IMG/VR virus record: IMGVR_UViG_3300015261_000002
Coordinates: 1-64,000 of that record
Strand: one strand, 5' to 3'
DNA length: 64,000 bases
Source: a virus
The position numbers were made by a program, and so were the translations under genes. Below, one piece after another: positions 1-7,882 of the stretch. Position 1 is the stretch's first letter, and each line of letters starts with the position of its first letter. The notes beneath the pieces are model-generated. The model was not told the DNA's origin. It searched no databases and worked only from the letters and a program-made list of their open reading frames with translations.

Positions 1-690
1 GCACGGGCTGAGTTCATCATCAACCCGAAGACGGGTATCCACTACGACGCTTTCACCAAAATGGATGACGACAAGAAAATCGTCTACATGGTCGGCGATA
101 TCCAGAACCGGTTGCGTCGGGCAATCAACGACATCAACAAAGTGTTCCACGACGTCAAGAACAAAACCGACATCGTGCGCATTGACGGTGCAAAGGTAAA
201 CCTCGGCGACGAGTTGGCGTTAAAGACGCAGACCAAAGAGATCACGCAATTCGGTCTCTACCTTGATCGCATCCTCACCGAGGAAACCTCGTTCTACAAG
301 GACGAGTTGATCAAGTATGCGGCAGACGCGTTGGAAGGTTGTCCTCGTGACAAGGTGGCGTATGTCATCCAACAGTTCCCAGCGCTCTACAACAACCCGA
401 AGAAGCCGGAGTACAAACAGTTCGCTGACGCAGTTCTTCAGCACATGTTTGAATACCTACACACCAATGGTATTAAGAAAACCAACGTGTACGACGTCTT
501 GATCAAAATGCGCGGCGCCTATGGGGCTCCTCGTAGCAAGAACGACACGGTCAAGGTTATCCGAACCCTTGGTGACGAGATCGTCAAAGAACGAACGGGC
601 GTTAAAACCCAACAAACCGTGCAACTGGTACGTACCGCGCTGTGTCTCTACATCGTGCTGCGTATCCTGAGCAAGGATTATTTTGAGTAA
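1..690 (+). CDS. Unknown phage protein, 5' end outside window
   Basis: The reading frame is already open at base 1 and runs 20 codons before the first ATG (61), so the gene probably begins upstream and this is its C-terminal 229 residues. The protein is charged and mainly alpha-helical by composition, with a hydrophobic stretch close to the C-terminus. No domain is recognised. It heads a rightward set of four genes: an 11-base gap and a TAAGGAG ribosome site lead into the next gene. Its location upstream of the terminase suggests a phage core gene, but I cannot name a function. The ATG at 61 has no clear ribosome site just upstream, which supports a more distal start. Confidence 0.75.
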   Translation, partial: ARAEFIINPKTGIHYDAFTKMDDDKKIVYMVGDIQNRLRRAINDINKVFHDVKNKTDIVRIDGAKVNLGDELALKTQTKEITQFGLYLDRILTEETSFYKDELIKYAADALEGCPRDKVAYVIQQFPALYNNPKKPEYKQFADAVLQHMFEYLHTNGIKKTNVYDVLIKMRGAYGAPRSKNDTVKVIRTLGDEIVKERTGVKTQQTVQLVRTALCLYIVLRILSKDYFE

Positions 691-701
691 GGAGTGTTTC
701 A

Positions 702-1268
702 ATGCATTACTTTAACGTGGATGGTCAGAACGAGCTGACGGTAGCCGCTGCCCTGCACCAGATCAAAGACAAGCTTACCCTCGAAGGCAAGACTGTTGCT
801 ATCTGTTCGGACGTTGGTGTGGGATCCGACGCTCTGATGCAAGACCGCGATCTCTGGATGGCCATCACCCACCCCGACAAGAGCAACGAAGAAAAGATCG
901 TCGCCCTTCTTGAGGCACGTTCAAAGTTCTACAAAGAAACCCTACTCCCCGCCCTCAGTCAATACGAAATTGTGTTGGTAAAGGGCGGGTTGATTCATGA
1001 CATGCGTTGGATGGATTACCGCTCGGACTCTTTCCAAACTGTCTTGAAAGAAAACCTGGAGATGTTACAATCCCTGGGTGGTGTCGCTTATCCAGCGGGA
1101 GTAATCCTTGTGAAAGGAGTGGATGAGATCGACTTGACTGAAGGTTACACCGAGCTATTCGAAACACGGGCTCAACGTATGGGCGACGCCATGTCTCGTT
1201 TCAAGTACGTACAGTACGAGTTTGGTAACGGGGGTCGCTCTGATGTGAGCATGCTTCTCAACTCTTAA
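702..1268 (+). CDS. Thymidylate-kinase-like protein lacking the P-loop
   Basis: 188 aa, with ribosome site AAGGAG 8 bases before the ATG. No kinase motif is intact, but the sequence aligns by eye along its length with the thymidylate kinase at 18350-19150. Residues 68-88 (ALLEAR...LLPAL) match the dTMP kinase helix ALLFNAAR...IRPAL, and the following EIVLVKGG lies where the kinase has VVLCDR. Where the kinase has GLGGSGKTT this protein has GQNELTVAA, so the ATP phosphate-binding loop is gone, as is the DR pair. I infer a catalytically dead or repurposed nucleotide-kinase fold. Alternative: an unrelated alpha/beta protein with chance resemblance. Confidence 0.55.
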   Translation: MHYFNVDGQNELTVAAALHQIKDKLTLEGKTVAICSDVGVGSDALMQDRDLWMAITHPDKSNEEKIVALLEARSKFYKETLLPALSQYEIVLVKGGLIHDMRWMDYRSDSFQTVLKENLEMLQSLGGVAYPAGVILVKGVDEIDLTEGYTELFETRAQRMGDAMSRFKYVQYEFGNGGRSDVSMLLNS

Positions 1269-1284
1269 CACACGGAGACCAGCC

Positions 1285-1716
1285 ATGGTTCTTCAACACT
1301 TCGTAGGAACGAAAATCGTTAAGTCAAAACCAATGACAAGATTGGTGTACTGCGATTACAGAGGCTGGGAACTCCCAGCCGATGAAGATGGCTCTGATGA
1401 AGGCTATTTGGTCGAATACCTGGACGGCGGGAAACCTAACCATCCGGACCACGAAGGTTATATCTCCTGGGCGCCCAAGGAACAGCATGAAAATGCTTAC
1501 CTGTGTATGGGCAACCTGGGTACGTATACCCCGGCTCAACAAAAGTTGTTTGCACAAAAAGCTCAGCTGGAATACCAAATCAAATCACTTCGCCAAGAGA
1601 TCAAGGAAGTCGACGAGGTTCTCGTGACGACCTGGGAAGTGCAGCTGATGGAAACGCAGTTGGCTTACATGGAAGCACAATTAAACGTGCTGACGGAACG
1701 GACGGAGTGGTTCTGA
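1285..1716 (+). CDS. Small phage protein with DEGYLVEY domain and C-terminal coiled coil
   Basis: 143 aa, ATG preceded by CGGAG. The N-terminal ~80 residues carry a pattern I recognise from many unrelated tailed phages: PMTR...YRGWELP...DEGYLVEY.DGG, then GYISW.PKEQ and an aromatic pair. That domain has no function known to me. Residues ~85-140 are heptad-like and charged and probably form a helical hairpin or coiled coil. It is third of four rightward genes and is followed directly by a terminator hairpin, so it closes a unit. It could be a small regulatory or virion accessory protein; the sequence does not decide. Confidence 0.8.
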   Translation: MVLQHFVGTKIVKSKPMTRLVYCDYRGWELPADEDGSDEGYLVEYLDGGKPNHPDHEGYISWAPKEQHENAYLCMGNLGTYTPAQQKLFAQKAQLEYQIKSLRQEIKEVDEVLVTTWEVQLMETQLAYMEAQLNVLTERTEWF

Positions 1717-1735
1717 TTTTATGTAACTCCTCCCC

Positions 1736-1776
1736 TAACTCCTCCCCCTAGTCTTCACGGGCTAGGGCGGGAGTTA
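1736..1776 (+). terminator. Hairpin terminator after the 1285-1716 gene
   Basis: Imperfect inverted repeat: TAACTCC...CCCTAG pairs with CTAGGG...GGAGTTA around a short loop. No long T-run follows, as for several other hairpins in this window. It separates the gene at 1285 from the gene at 1819. Confidence 0.6.
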
Positions 1777-1784
1777 AATGTCCC

Positions 1785-1796
1785 CTATTCTGATAC
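1785..1796 (+). promoter_or_regulatory. Candidate promoter element CTATTCTGATAC
   Basis: Lies just after a terminator and 22 bases before the ATG at 1819, so a new transcript must start about here. It matches 10 of 12 positions of CTATAGTGATAC at 52497-52508, which sits at the same place relative to another isolated rightward gene. Two occurrences only, so the assignment is tentative. Confidence 0.35.
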
Positions 1797-1818
1797 ACCT
1801 ACTAAACACGAGACTACT

Positions 1819-2502
1819 ATGTCTGTCGACATCAGCAACTTTCTCATTGCCACACCGCTACCGGTCTCCATCACCAATCCGGTCGCCCTTGAAATCCCAG
1901 GCCTCGAAGCCCTGGAACGCTGTCCTGAAGTGATTCGCTTACTGGAGGATGGATCTCTTCAGATGTCTGCTTTAACGCTGGGAGCATCGAGTAAGAGCGT
2001 TAAGCGTACCCGCTGTGAATGGAAAGAGTCCGAGTACTGGTCTCTGGGTAGTGCGGACCGTCATTGGAGCCGCCAAGAAATGATCCTGGAAAAGGTCAAT
2101 GCTGCCCAAAAGGTGGTCATTGGTCAGATCCATGTCAAGAACGCTAACACCCCGCCTCTGAAGGTGTTCTGGAACCGGGGCAATATCACGGTAGGCTTCC
2201 GAGCCAGCTACGATAAACCCGATATCAAAAACTTCACTGTTCATGCAGGCGTTCCTCTGGGCGCCAAGTTCAAACTGAACATCGGGGTTACCCGAGCGGG
2301 TAAAGTGCAGATCAATGGTACTTGCAACGGGGTGGCATTCGAACCGTGCAATCTGCAAATGAACTACTCCTGGCAAAGACAGCTGCTGCAATTCCACGGC
2401 GGCGTCTACAACCAGGTTGATTACTCCGATGAAACCGCAGCCGATGATGGGTCGGTGTGCGTTATCAAAGCGCTGACTGTTTCACACAGTTCCGTCGAGT
2501 AG
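1819..2502 (+). CDS. Unknown protein, beta-rich
   Basis: 227 aa, its own transcription unit between two hairpins. The middle (residues ~90-190) alternates hydrophobic and polar residues with many Gly, Val and Asn, typical of a beta-sandwich; the N-terminus is Pro-rich. No enzyme motif, signal peptide or membrane segment. It converges on the terminase gene. The fold style would suit a virion decoration or fibre-associated protein, but that is a guess. Confidence 0.75.
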   Translation: MSVDISNFLIATPLPVSITNPVALEIPGLEALERCPEVIRLLEDGSLQMSALTLGASSKSVKRTRCEWKESEYWSLGSADRHWSRQEMILEKVNAAQKVVIGQIHVKNANTPPLKVFWNRGNITVGFRASYDKPDIKNFTVHAGVPLGAKFKLNIGVTRAGKVQINGTCNGVAFEPCNLQMNYSWQRQLLQFHGGVYNQVDYSDETAADDGSVCVIKALTVSHSSVE

Positions 2503-2511
2503 CAGCCATAA

Positions 2512-2541
2512 CCCTGGAGCCTCCTTGCGGGGGCTCCAGGG
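2512..2541. terminator. Bidirectional terminator hairpin between convergent genes
   Basis: Perfect 10-bp stem CCCTGGAGCC / GGCTCCAGGG around a 10-base loop, exactly between the rightward gene ending at 2502 and the leftward terminase ending at 2551. Preceded by AGCAGCCATAA, a short string also found before the hairpins at 53357 and 57563. Confidence 0.8.
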
Positions 2542-2550
2542 TTTAGGTGT

Positions 2551-5500
2551 TTACGCGCGTTTACGTTCTCGCAACATACGTTTAGCCCTTTCGAGTTTGG
2601 CGTCCTCGATAAGACTGTCCACGGTGAGGAGTTTCGCTGTTTCTGGAGGAAGCAGTTTGCTGAGCTTGTTGATCTCAGCTTCCAGACGCATCGCCAGGAT
2701 GTTGTCGTTGGTGTTCAACAGCTCATCCGTCAACTTCTGCACACGTTTCTTGATGTTGTCCATGAACGAGATAATGCTTGGATCAACTTCAGGAGCGCTC
2801 TTCTGCTTACCGGCGTCAAGGAGGTTACGCGTCTCCGACAACTGAATCCCGGTAGGAATCCCGTACATCGGTTTGTTTTGTCCCAACTTGATAAACCAGT
2901 ACGTCAGCAACCAGGCGATAACCAAGTCATCGTGCTGTTTACTGTCGTGGTCGATACGGTCTCCTTTCGTCTTGAGGTTGATCAACTCATCAGCCAGTCG
3001 ATCGTAGTTCAGCCCATACCCCGTTACCCCCACAGCTTCCTGAATTAAACCGTACAGGACTTCACGGGATTTAGCCGTGGTGTTAAATCCAAAGAACTGT
3101 TTGTACTTCAGGTAGAAGCTCTTACTGCGGTGAGCGAACTTGGTGTGCTGAACAGCCTCGTACTCCTTCGAATGGTTGACCGGGTCCTGGAAGATCTGGT
3201 TGTAGATCTTCGTGAACGGATCCATCCCTTTTGCCGGCAACATCACGAGGAGGTTATCGATCATGTGGTGAGCGTAGTTGCGTTCAATCACCAGCAGACT
3301 GTTTTCAAAGGTGGCCAGCATGTCCACAATGATCCCGGTTACATCATCCAGGAAAGCCAACTGATAACGTCCCACCCCAATCACCTTACCGGTTCGCATA
3401 CTGCGGATAATCAGCGTACAGGCGTCCTTGTTGATAGCCGATGAGGTATCCACCCCAATGAGGAAGAAGTCGTTATGGCTCTTCTTCGCCATCTCCAGCA
3501 GTTCTTGCTGCGTGACAAAGAAGTCTACAAACAGACCACTGTCACGATACTCCTTACTCCACACCTTATCCCGCTTCACGTTGTTGATCGCTTCACGGGT
3601 GATGTCGTCGAACACACGGTTCTCACCGTCTTCAACCCACATCAACAGCAAGTCGATCTTAGCCTTAGCCAAACTGAGGTTCAGGCTGTCAATCGTTTCA
3701 CGGACCCAGGCTTTGTCCTTGCCGAGTTGCAGGTAGTTATACACCAAGGCCACAGACGGTGACGTGGTCTTCTTCGGAGACGCTTTCAGCAATCGCATCT
3801 TCAGATGGCTTTCGCTGTAGGAGTCAAAGAACTTCTCACGCCACTCGGTCGACGTCATCAGCTTCTCAAACATGAACTCACCGCTTGGGTGAAGGGTCGT
3901 GTTTGGTGTCGTGATGTAACTGATCCCGTAAGGAATACCGCTGTCACGACAAATCTCCATCTCTGTCAGAGCAGAAGGAGAGCATCCGTTGATGATCGCC
4001 TCGATCCAGTTAATGTAACCTGGCTCGTCGTAGTTCGTGGTGCCTACCGTGAGACCCCGTCCAAGGTCACCTGCGGCGTCTTCACCCATCTGGGGTACCG
4101 AGATGGTCAGGGTGTTAACGTGCTCCTCCCCAAACGCTTTATACGTCAGGTAGTTACCCGCGTCCTTGTCTTTCCAGGTTGGGTTAACAAGGTACTTCGG
4201 CAAACAGGTTCGGATCTTTTTGATCGCGTCAATGAACTGAGCCCGGTTATCCGACTTCAGTGTCACAAGGTGAGACTTGTAGCCGCGCCCCATGATGTAC
4301 GTCAGCCAGAAAGCAATCACCTGTACCGATACCGTGTTGTGGGTGACCAGGAAGTCGTCAGTGACGTAGAGGTGTTCCTCGTTGTCGACTTCAATGCAGG
4401 TGCACGGTGCTTCACCGTAGTACTCGATCCGATCTACAAACAAACGGTTGTCGAATACAAACTCATCTTCAACGGTCTTGTACTTAAACAAAGCCATCGA
4501 AGCAGGAAGCGTAACCGTGAACTTACTGCCTTCCTTCAAAGCAGTGCCACCCAGTCCACGAGCGAGATACTGTACGTGACCGCCTACAAGCCTGCTGGAG
4601 GTCTTGTAGATGACACCCTCATCGCCGACTACTCCTTGGTCCAGAAACGCCTGTAACAGCAACAGGCGATCTTCCCAGGCCCCTTCCAGGTAGTCTACAG
4701 GCACCCCAAGCTCAGGATCGATAGAGATCTTCACATTCTCATCGGTCGAATGAATCTCACGACGATTACCCTTACAGACGAGTTCCAACCCTTCAGGCAG
4801 GTTCTCAACCAAGAAAGCATCGCAAGCATCCGACACCTTTTTGATCAACAGGTAACCACCAATCTGCTGAGCCCCGATCAAGGTCCCCATGACATACGGG
4901 TTGATCTTGAAGGTCTTTGCTTCTCCCTTCTCGGTCTCAATCAGTGGGAACTCAAGTTTAACCCCATCCTTGAGTTTCGTGATCATCTCGGCAGTCGTGT
5001 AGTCATCCCAGATGGGTTCGTCGTTAACCGTACGACCGTGGTCTGCCAGAGTCCACAGGTGCTCAGGCCCTGCGCTGACATAACGACCATCACTGGCATA
5101 AACACGGTACAGCCGTTTGATACCTTGAGCGTGGATACCGATAACCGTGGACTTCTTGCCGTAGCGATCGATAACCTCATCACCGGCTTGCAGATCCCCA
5201 ATCCGTCTCCAGGTCCCATCAGCCATGCGAACCTTGTCATTGTCATCCTGGTACTTGCCCTGTTGACGAGGCATGATCATGTACTGGGTGATGTGGTTCA
5301 GGTAGTTCCAGATAAAACTGATGTTCCCCCGATTCGCAAGGAACTGTCGGTCTGCCCGCAACTTACACACCTCACGGAGGAAGTACCAGAAGTTGGTCTC
5401 GCTCTCGTGCATGATCATGACTTTCTGTTCGTTTGTCAGATCGTCAGCGTAAGGGTCTACCCCGATAAGGGCCGGGTTGTTCAGTTGCAGCAGGAAGTTA

Positions 5501-5808
5501 AAGTTCTTAATCCCCTGTTGCCGAAAGATCTCAGCGGTCCGGATGAAACTGGTGTTACGGGTGGTGGTGTCAGGAATTGCACGATAACGAGCAAAGTCCT
5601 TTAGGAATCGAACGGTCTTGATCTTTGACAAACTGTCTTCATTGAAGTGAGCCATGATCAGCTCATCTTCGGTACGCTTCTCCCAGTCGACCCGGTTCTT
5701 ACGGTCGTCAATCAATTCACGTGGAAGGTTTTGTGCCCCAAGGTAATTCATGAGGTCTTTGGCAAACTTGAGCTGGCCCTCGTCTGCCGTATTCTCGGCT
5801 GTAGTCAT
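2551..5808 (-). CDS. terL: Terminase large subunit, interrupted by an intein
   Basis: DNA-packaging motor: an ATPase that drives DNA into the prohead and a nuclease that cuts it. I start at the ATG at 5808, with GGGAA suitably upstream; a GTG at 5826 has no ribosome site. The Walker A loop PRQQGK-T is split by an intein (residues 186-491). After splicing the ATPase continues with a Walker-B-like NYDEP (~592-596). The RNase-H-type nuclease shows GVDTSS (~785-790), VIERN (~840-844) and D..SKQHDDLVIA (~953-964), all acidic residues present. The 779-aa spliced product is in the phiKZ gp25 size range. The following genes, tail sheath and tube repeat the phiKZ gp25-gp30 order. Packaging would need protein splicing, because the P-loop is broken until it occurs. 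Confidence 0.95.
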   Translation of the reverse strand: MTTAENTADEGQLKFAKDLMNYLGAQNLPRELIDDRKNRVDWEKRTEDELIMAHFNEDSLSKIKTVRFLKDFARYRAIPDTTTRNTSFIRTAEIFRQQGIKNFNFLLQLNNPALIGVDPYADDLTNEQKVMIMHESETNFWYFLREVCKLRADRQFLANRGNISFIWNYLNHITQYMIMPRQQGKYQDDNDKVRMADGTWRRIGDLQAGDEVIDRYGKKSTVIGIHAQGIKRLYRVYASDGRYVSAGPEHLWTLADHGRTVNDEPIWDDYTTAEMITKLKDGVKLEFPLIETEKGEAKTFKINPYVMGTLIGAQQIGGYLLIKKVSDACDAFLVENLPEGLELVCKGNRREIHSTDENVKISIDPELGVPVDYLEGAWEDRLLLLQAFLDQGVVGDEGVIYKTSSRLVGGHVQYLARGLGGTALKEGSKFTVTLPASMALFKYKTVEDEFVFDNRLFVDRIEYYGEAPCTCIEVDNEEHLYVTDDFLVTHNTVSVQVIAFWLTYIMGRGYKSHLVTLKSDNRAQFIDAIKKIRTCLPKYLVNPTWKDKDAGNYLTYKAFGEEHVNTLTISVPQMGEDAAGDLGRGLTVGTTNYDEPGYINWIEAIINGCSPSALTEMEICRDSGIPYGISYITTPNTTLHPSGEFMFEKLMTSTEWREKFFDSYSESHLKMRLLKASPKKTTSPSVALVYNYLQLGKDKAWVRETIDSLNLSLAKAKIDLLLMWVEDGENRVFDDITREAINNVKRDKVWSKEYRDSGLFVDFFVTQQELLEMAKKSHNDFFLIGVDTSSAINKDACTLIIRSMRTGKVIGVGRYQLAFLDDVTGIIVDMLATFENSLLVIERNYAHHMIDNLLVMLPAKGMDPFTKIYNQIFQDPVNHSKEYEAVQHTKFAHRSKSFYLKYKQFFGFNTTAKSREVLYGLIQEAVGVTGYGLNYDRLADELINLKTKGDRIDHDSKQHDDLVIAWLLTYWFIKLGQNKPMYGIPTGIQLSETRNLLDAGKQKSAPEVDPSIISFMDNIKKRVQKLTDELLNTNDNILAMRLEAEINKLSKLLPPETAKLLTVDSLIEDAKLERAKRMLRERKRA
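4336..5253 (-). mobile_element. Class 3 (WCT-type) intein in the terminase P-loop
   Basis: 306 residues inserted exactly between Lys and Thr of the Walker A motif, ending ...THN with Thr as the +1 residue. Block A reads YQDDNDKV, so the first residue is Tyr, not Cys/Ser. The class 3 signature is present: block B HLW (H65, W67), block F Cys (C286 in CIEVD) and Thr before the terminal His-Asn (T304). The centre has a degenerate LAGLIDADG endonuclease: VMGTLIGAQQIGG (121-133) and QAFLDQGVVGD (201-211), with neither catalytic acid in its usual place. I therefore infer a splicing-competent but non-homing element. Confidence 0.88.
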
Positions 5809-5859
5809 GATAGGTTCCCATTGCACATCAAAAAATAAAAGATACTCGCAAAAATAAAG

Positions 5860-5887
5860 CAGGCCCAGGGTGTTACCCCCAGGCCTG
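5860..5887 (-). terminator. Leftward terminator upstream of terminase
   Basis: Stem CAGGCC/GGCCTG with an inner CAGGG/CCCCC-type extension, followed in the leftward direction by two U-rich stretches (TTTATTTTTGC and TTTTATTTTTTG). Ends the transcript of the 5898-6128 gene; any terminase transcript not reading through must start in the ~50 bases after it. Confidence 0.7.
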
Positions 5888-5897
5888 TTGTAGCGGG

Positions 5898-6128
5898 TTA
5901 CTTCAGGATCGACGCAGGGACACCAACTTCGGGATCCACTGGTTCTGCTTCTTCTTTCAGACGCTCATGAGTCGTCACAGCGCGGTTGTCGTAGATCAGC
6001 ACTTCACGGCTTTCACCGTTTTGCAGTGTGAACTGTTCGAACAGGCTACCGTCGGTGATGTTGAACACCTGGACCAGCACTTCTTTCGTATCCGCACAAT
6101 GAGCGGCAACCTTAACTTGCGATGTCAT
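5898..6128 (-). CDS. Small unknown protein
   Basis: 76 aa with a good GGAG ribosome site. Beta-rich first half, acidic Pro-containing tail (residues ~58-76). Last gene of the leftward structural run that includes 6161-11428 and followed by a U-tract terminator. No known domain. Placed between virion genes and the terminase, it may be a minor virion or packaging accessory protein; nothing in the sequence proves it. Confidence 0.75.
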   Translation of the reverse strand: MTSQVKVAAHCADTKEVLVQVFNITDGSLFEQFTLQNGESREVLIYDNRAVTTHERLKEEAEPVDPEVGVPASILK

Positions 6129-6160
6129 ACATTTCTCCGATAGGGATTACACGTATAACA

Positions 6161-7882
6161 TTAAGGCGCCAACTCCACGGTTACACCGGTCATGCCCAGT
6201 TGCAACTCAACGCCAGAGACGTCTTTGTTGATCCAGTTGACGTACCACGTCTTGCCCTTTTGCATGGCAATGGTGATCGCATTGGTCTGGTTCCAGGCTG
6301 TAATCGGGAACCGCCATTTACGGCCATCTTCATGCATCAGGTCGAAGTGAGTCGCCACCGGCGCCTTGTCTTCGTTGAAGATGTCGTAGCTTGGGTAGAT
6401 CGACCAGTACATCACGTTCAGCCACTCGTCGATGTGATCCTGACCGTTAGCAATGGTAAACGTGGTGTTAGCCCCGTTGTTCTTCGCCACGACATTCAAC
6501 GCCGTGTAGGCTGGCTTGCCGTAGGAGTAGTTGACACTCCAACGCTTGCCTGGACCGTTTACATCTTTCAACAACACAATCTCGGTGTGCTGAATGAACG
6601 GCACACTTTCATACGTCTGAGCGACGTCTTTGAGGTTGATGTTGAAGATGAGTGCCTGCGACAGACCATACGACGACGGTTTGTAGACCGGGCTCTTGTC
6701 GTTATAGGTAACCACCGCAGTAACGTCGGTAAACGTCTTGCGATCGAGGTCGTACAGGAAGTGCTGCAAACGGTAACCGTTGAGCGACGCATCCCATTGA
6801 GGGTAGGTGAAGATCCGTGGGCTGTAAGCACCCTTGGCTGCACCGGCCTCGAAGGTGTAGGTGTGTCGGGCAAAGTTCGGGTTACCCGGCTGAGCGACGT
6901 CATGCTGCTCGTTCGGGGCCAGTTTCTTGATCAACACCACGTCAGCACTTTGACCTGGGAACTTCGGACGGTATTCGTTAACGCCATGCAGCGTGTACTC
7001 ACCACCGTTGACCGGACCAGGTTCAGAAGTCGAACCGTCAGAGTAATGCGTAACCGCTCGCAGTTCGACAGACGACAGTTGAACGTTGACCGGAATGATC
7101 AGACGATCGCGATCGCTCACATGAGTGAACCATGGCGACAGCAGTTCCACACCGGTGACGTACTTGACGCCGATGTTGTGGTCTTTCATGTACGCCGAAT
7201 GCTGAACCATCAAAGGCTGAGCAGGCGGGATGAACGTTTCGCCATCGAAGAACACCAGCCAAGCACGCGTGCCATCCGGCAGAGCGAGTTCGTTCTTCGT
7301 TACGCTGAACGCACCGGTCGTCATGATCGACTTGTTCGTGTACTCGTTGATCAAGGCCAACTTAACCGGAACGGTCTTGCTGATCATGTTCATCGATTGG
7401 TCGTACTGAGCCGAGATGATGTTACCCTCGACAGCGGCATTACCCAGGTATACGAATGCATGGGTAGCACCCGGACGCATGATCGTCGCATCCACACGCG
7501 CCACGTTAGGGCGTACGGAGTAGTCGATCGACAGCAGAGCTTCACCGGCCATTGGACCACCACGGAGACCGTAGATGTAGTCCTGGTCGGTGGTGTTACC
7601 TTCGTCAACGTTGGTCAGGCGCCAAGGCACCAGGGTCGACTTCAGGGTAGCCTGCCAGTCCACTTTGGCAACGAGGTAAATCATGCCGTTAGGAGGATCA
7701 AACACCAGCTCCCCTTCCTGGGGCACAACGTACTTGGTCAGATCACTTGGTGGATGGACGTCTGGATCATAAATGTTCCAGAGGTAGTGGAAGTTTTTGC
7801 GTTCACCGGTGTTGAGGGGATGGATGTTCGTCCCCGCAACCGCAGCAATCGCGTTAGACAACGGCGACTGGTCAAACAGCAT
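6161..7882 (-). CDS. Putative virion structural protein
   Basis: 573 aa, ribosome site GAGGTG. Its ATG lies inside the end of the upstream 890-aa gene (11-base overlap), indicating translational coupling. Composition is Asn/Thr/Tyr/Val-rich with repeated beta-strand-like segments and no membrane or enzyme motifs, as in tail or baseplate-fibre proteins. Position corresponds to phiKZ gp26 (between terminase gp25 and gp27), a positional inference only. A 606-codon antisense frame across this gene is a codon-bias artefact. Confidence 0.8.
   Translation of the reverse strand: MLFDQSPLSNAIAAVAGTNIHPLNTGERKNFHYLWNIYDPDVHPPSDLTKYVVPQEGELVFDPPNGMIYLVAKVDWQATLKSTLVPWRLTNVDEGNTTDQDYIYGLRGGPMAGEALLSIDYSVRPNVARVDATIMRPGATHAFVYLGNAAVEGNIISAQYDQSMNMISKTVPVKLALINEYTNKSIMTTGAFSVTKNELALPDGTRAWLVFFDGETFIPPAQPLMVQHSAYMKDHNIGVKYVTGVELLSPWFTHVSDRDRLIIPVNVQLSSVELRAVTHYSDGSTSEPGPVNGGEYTLHGVNEYRPKFPGQSADVVLIKKLAPNEQHDVAQPGNPNFARHTYTFEAGAAKGAYSPRIFTYPQWDASLNGYRLQHFLYDLDRKTFTDVTAVVTYNDKSPVYKPSSYGLSQALIFNINLKDVAQTYESVPFIQHTEIVLLKDVNGPGKRWSVNYSYGKPAYTALNVVAKNNGANTTFTIANGQDHIDEWLNVMYWSIYPSYDIFNEDKAPVATHFDLMHEDGRKWRFPITAWNQTNAITIAMQKGKTWYVNWINKDVSGVELQLGMTGVTVELAP

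Noticed and set aside
6122-6160. Promoter-like GTTATACGTGTAA upstream of 5898-6128 (minus strand)
   Set aside because: Within a 32-base gap of an operon and not repeated elsewhere; too weak to list.
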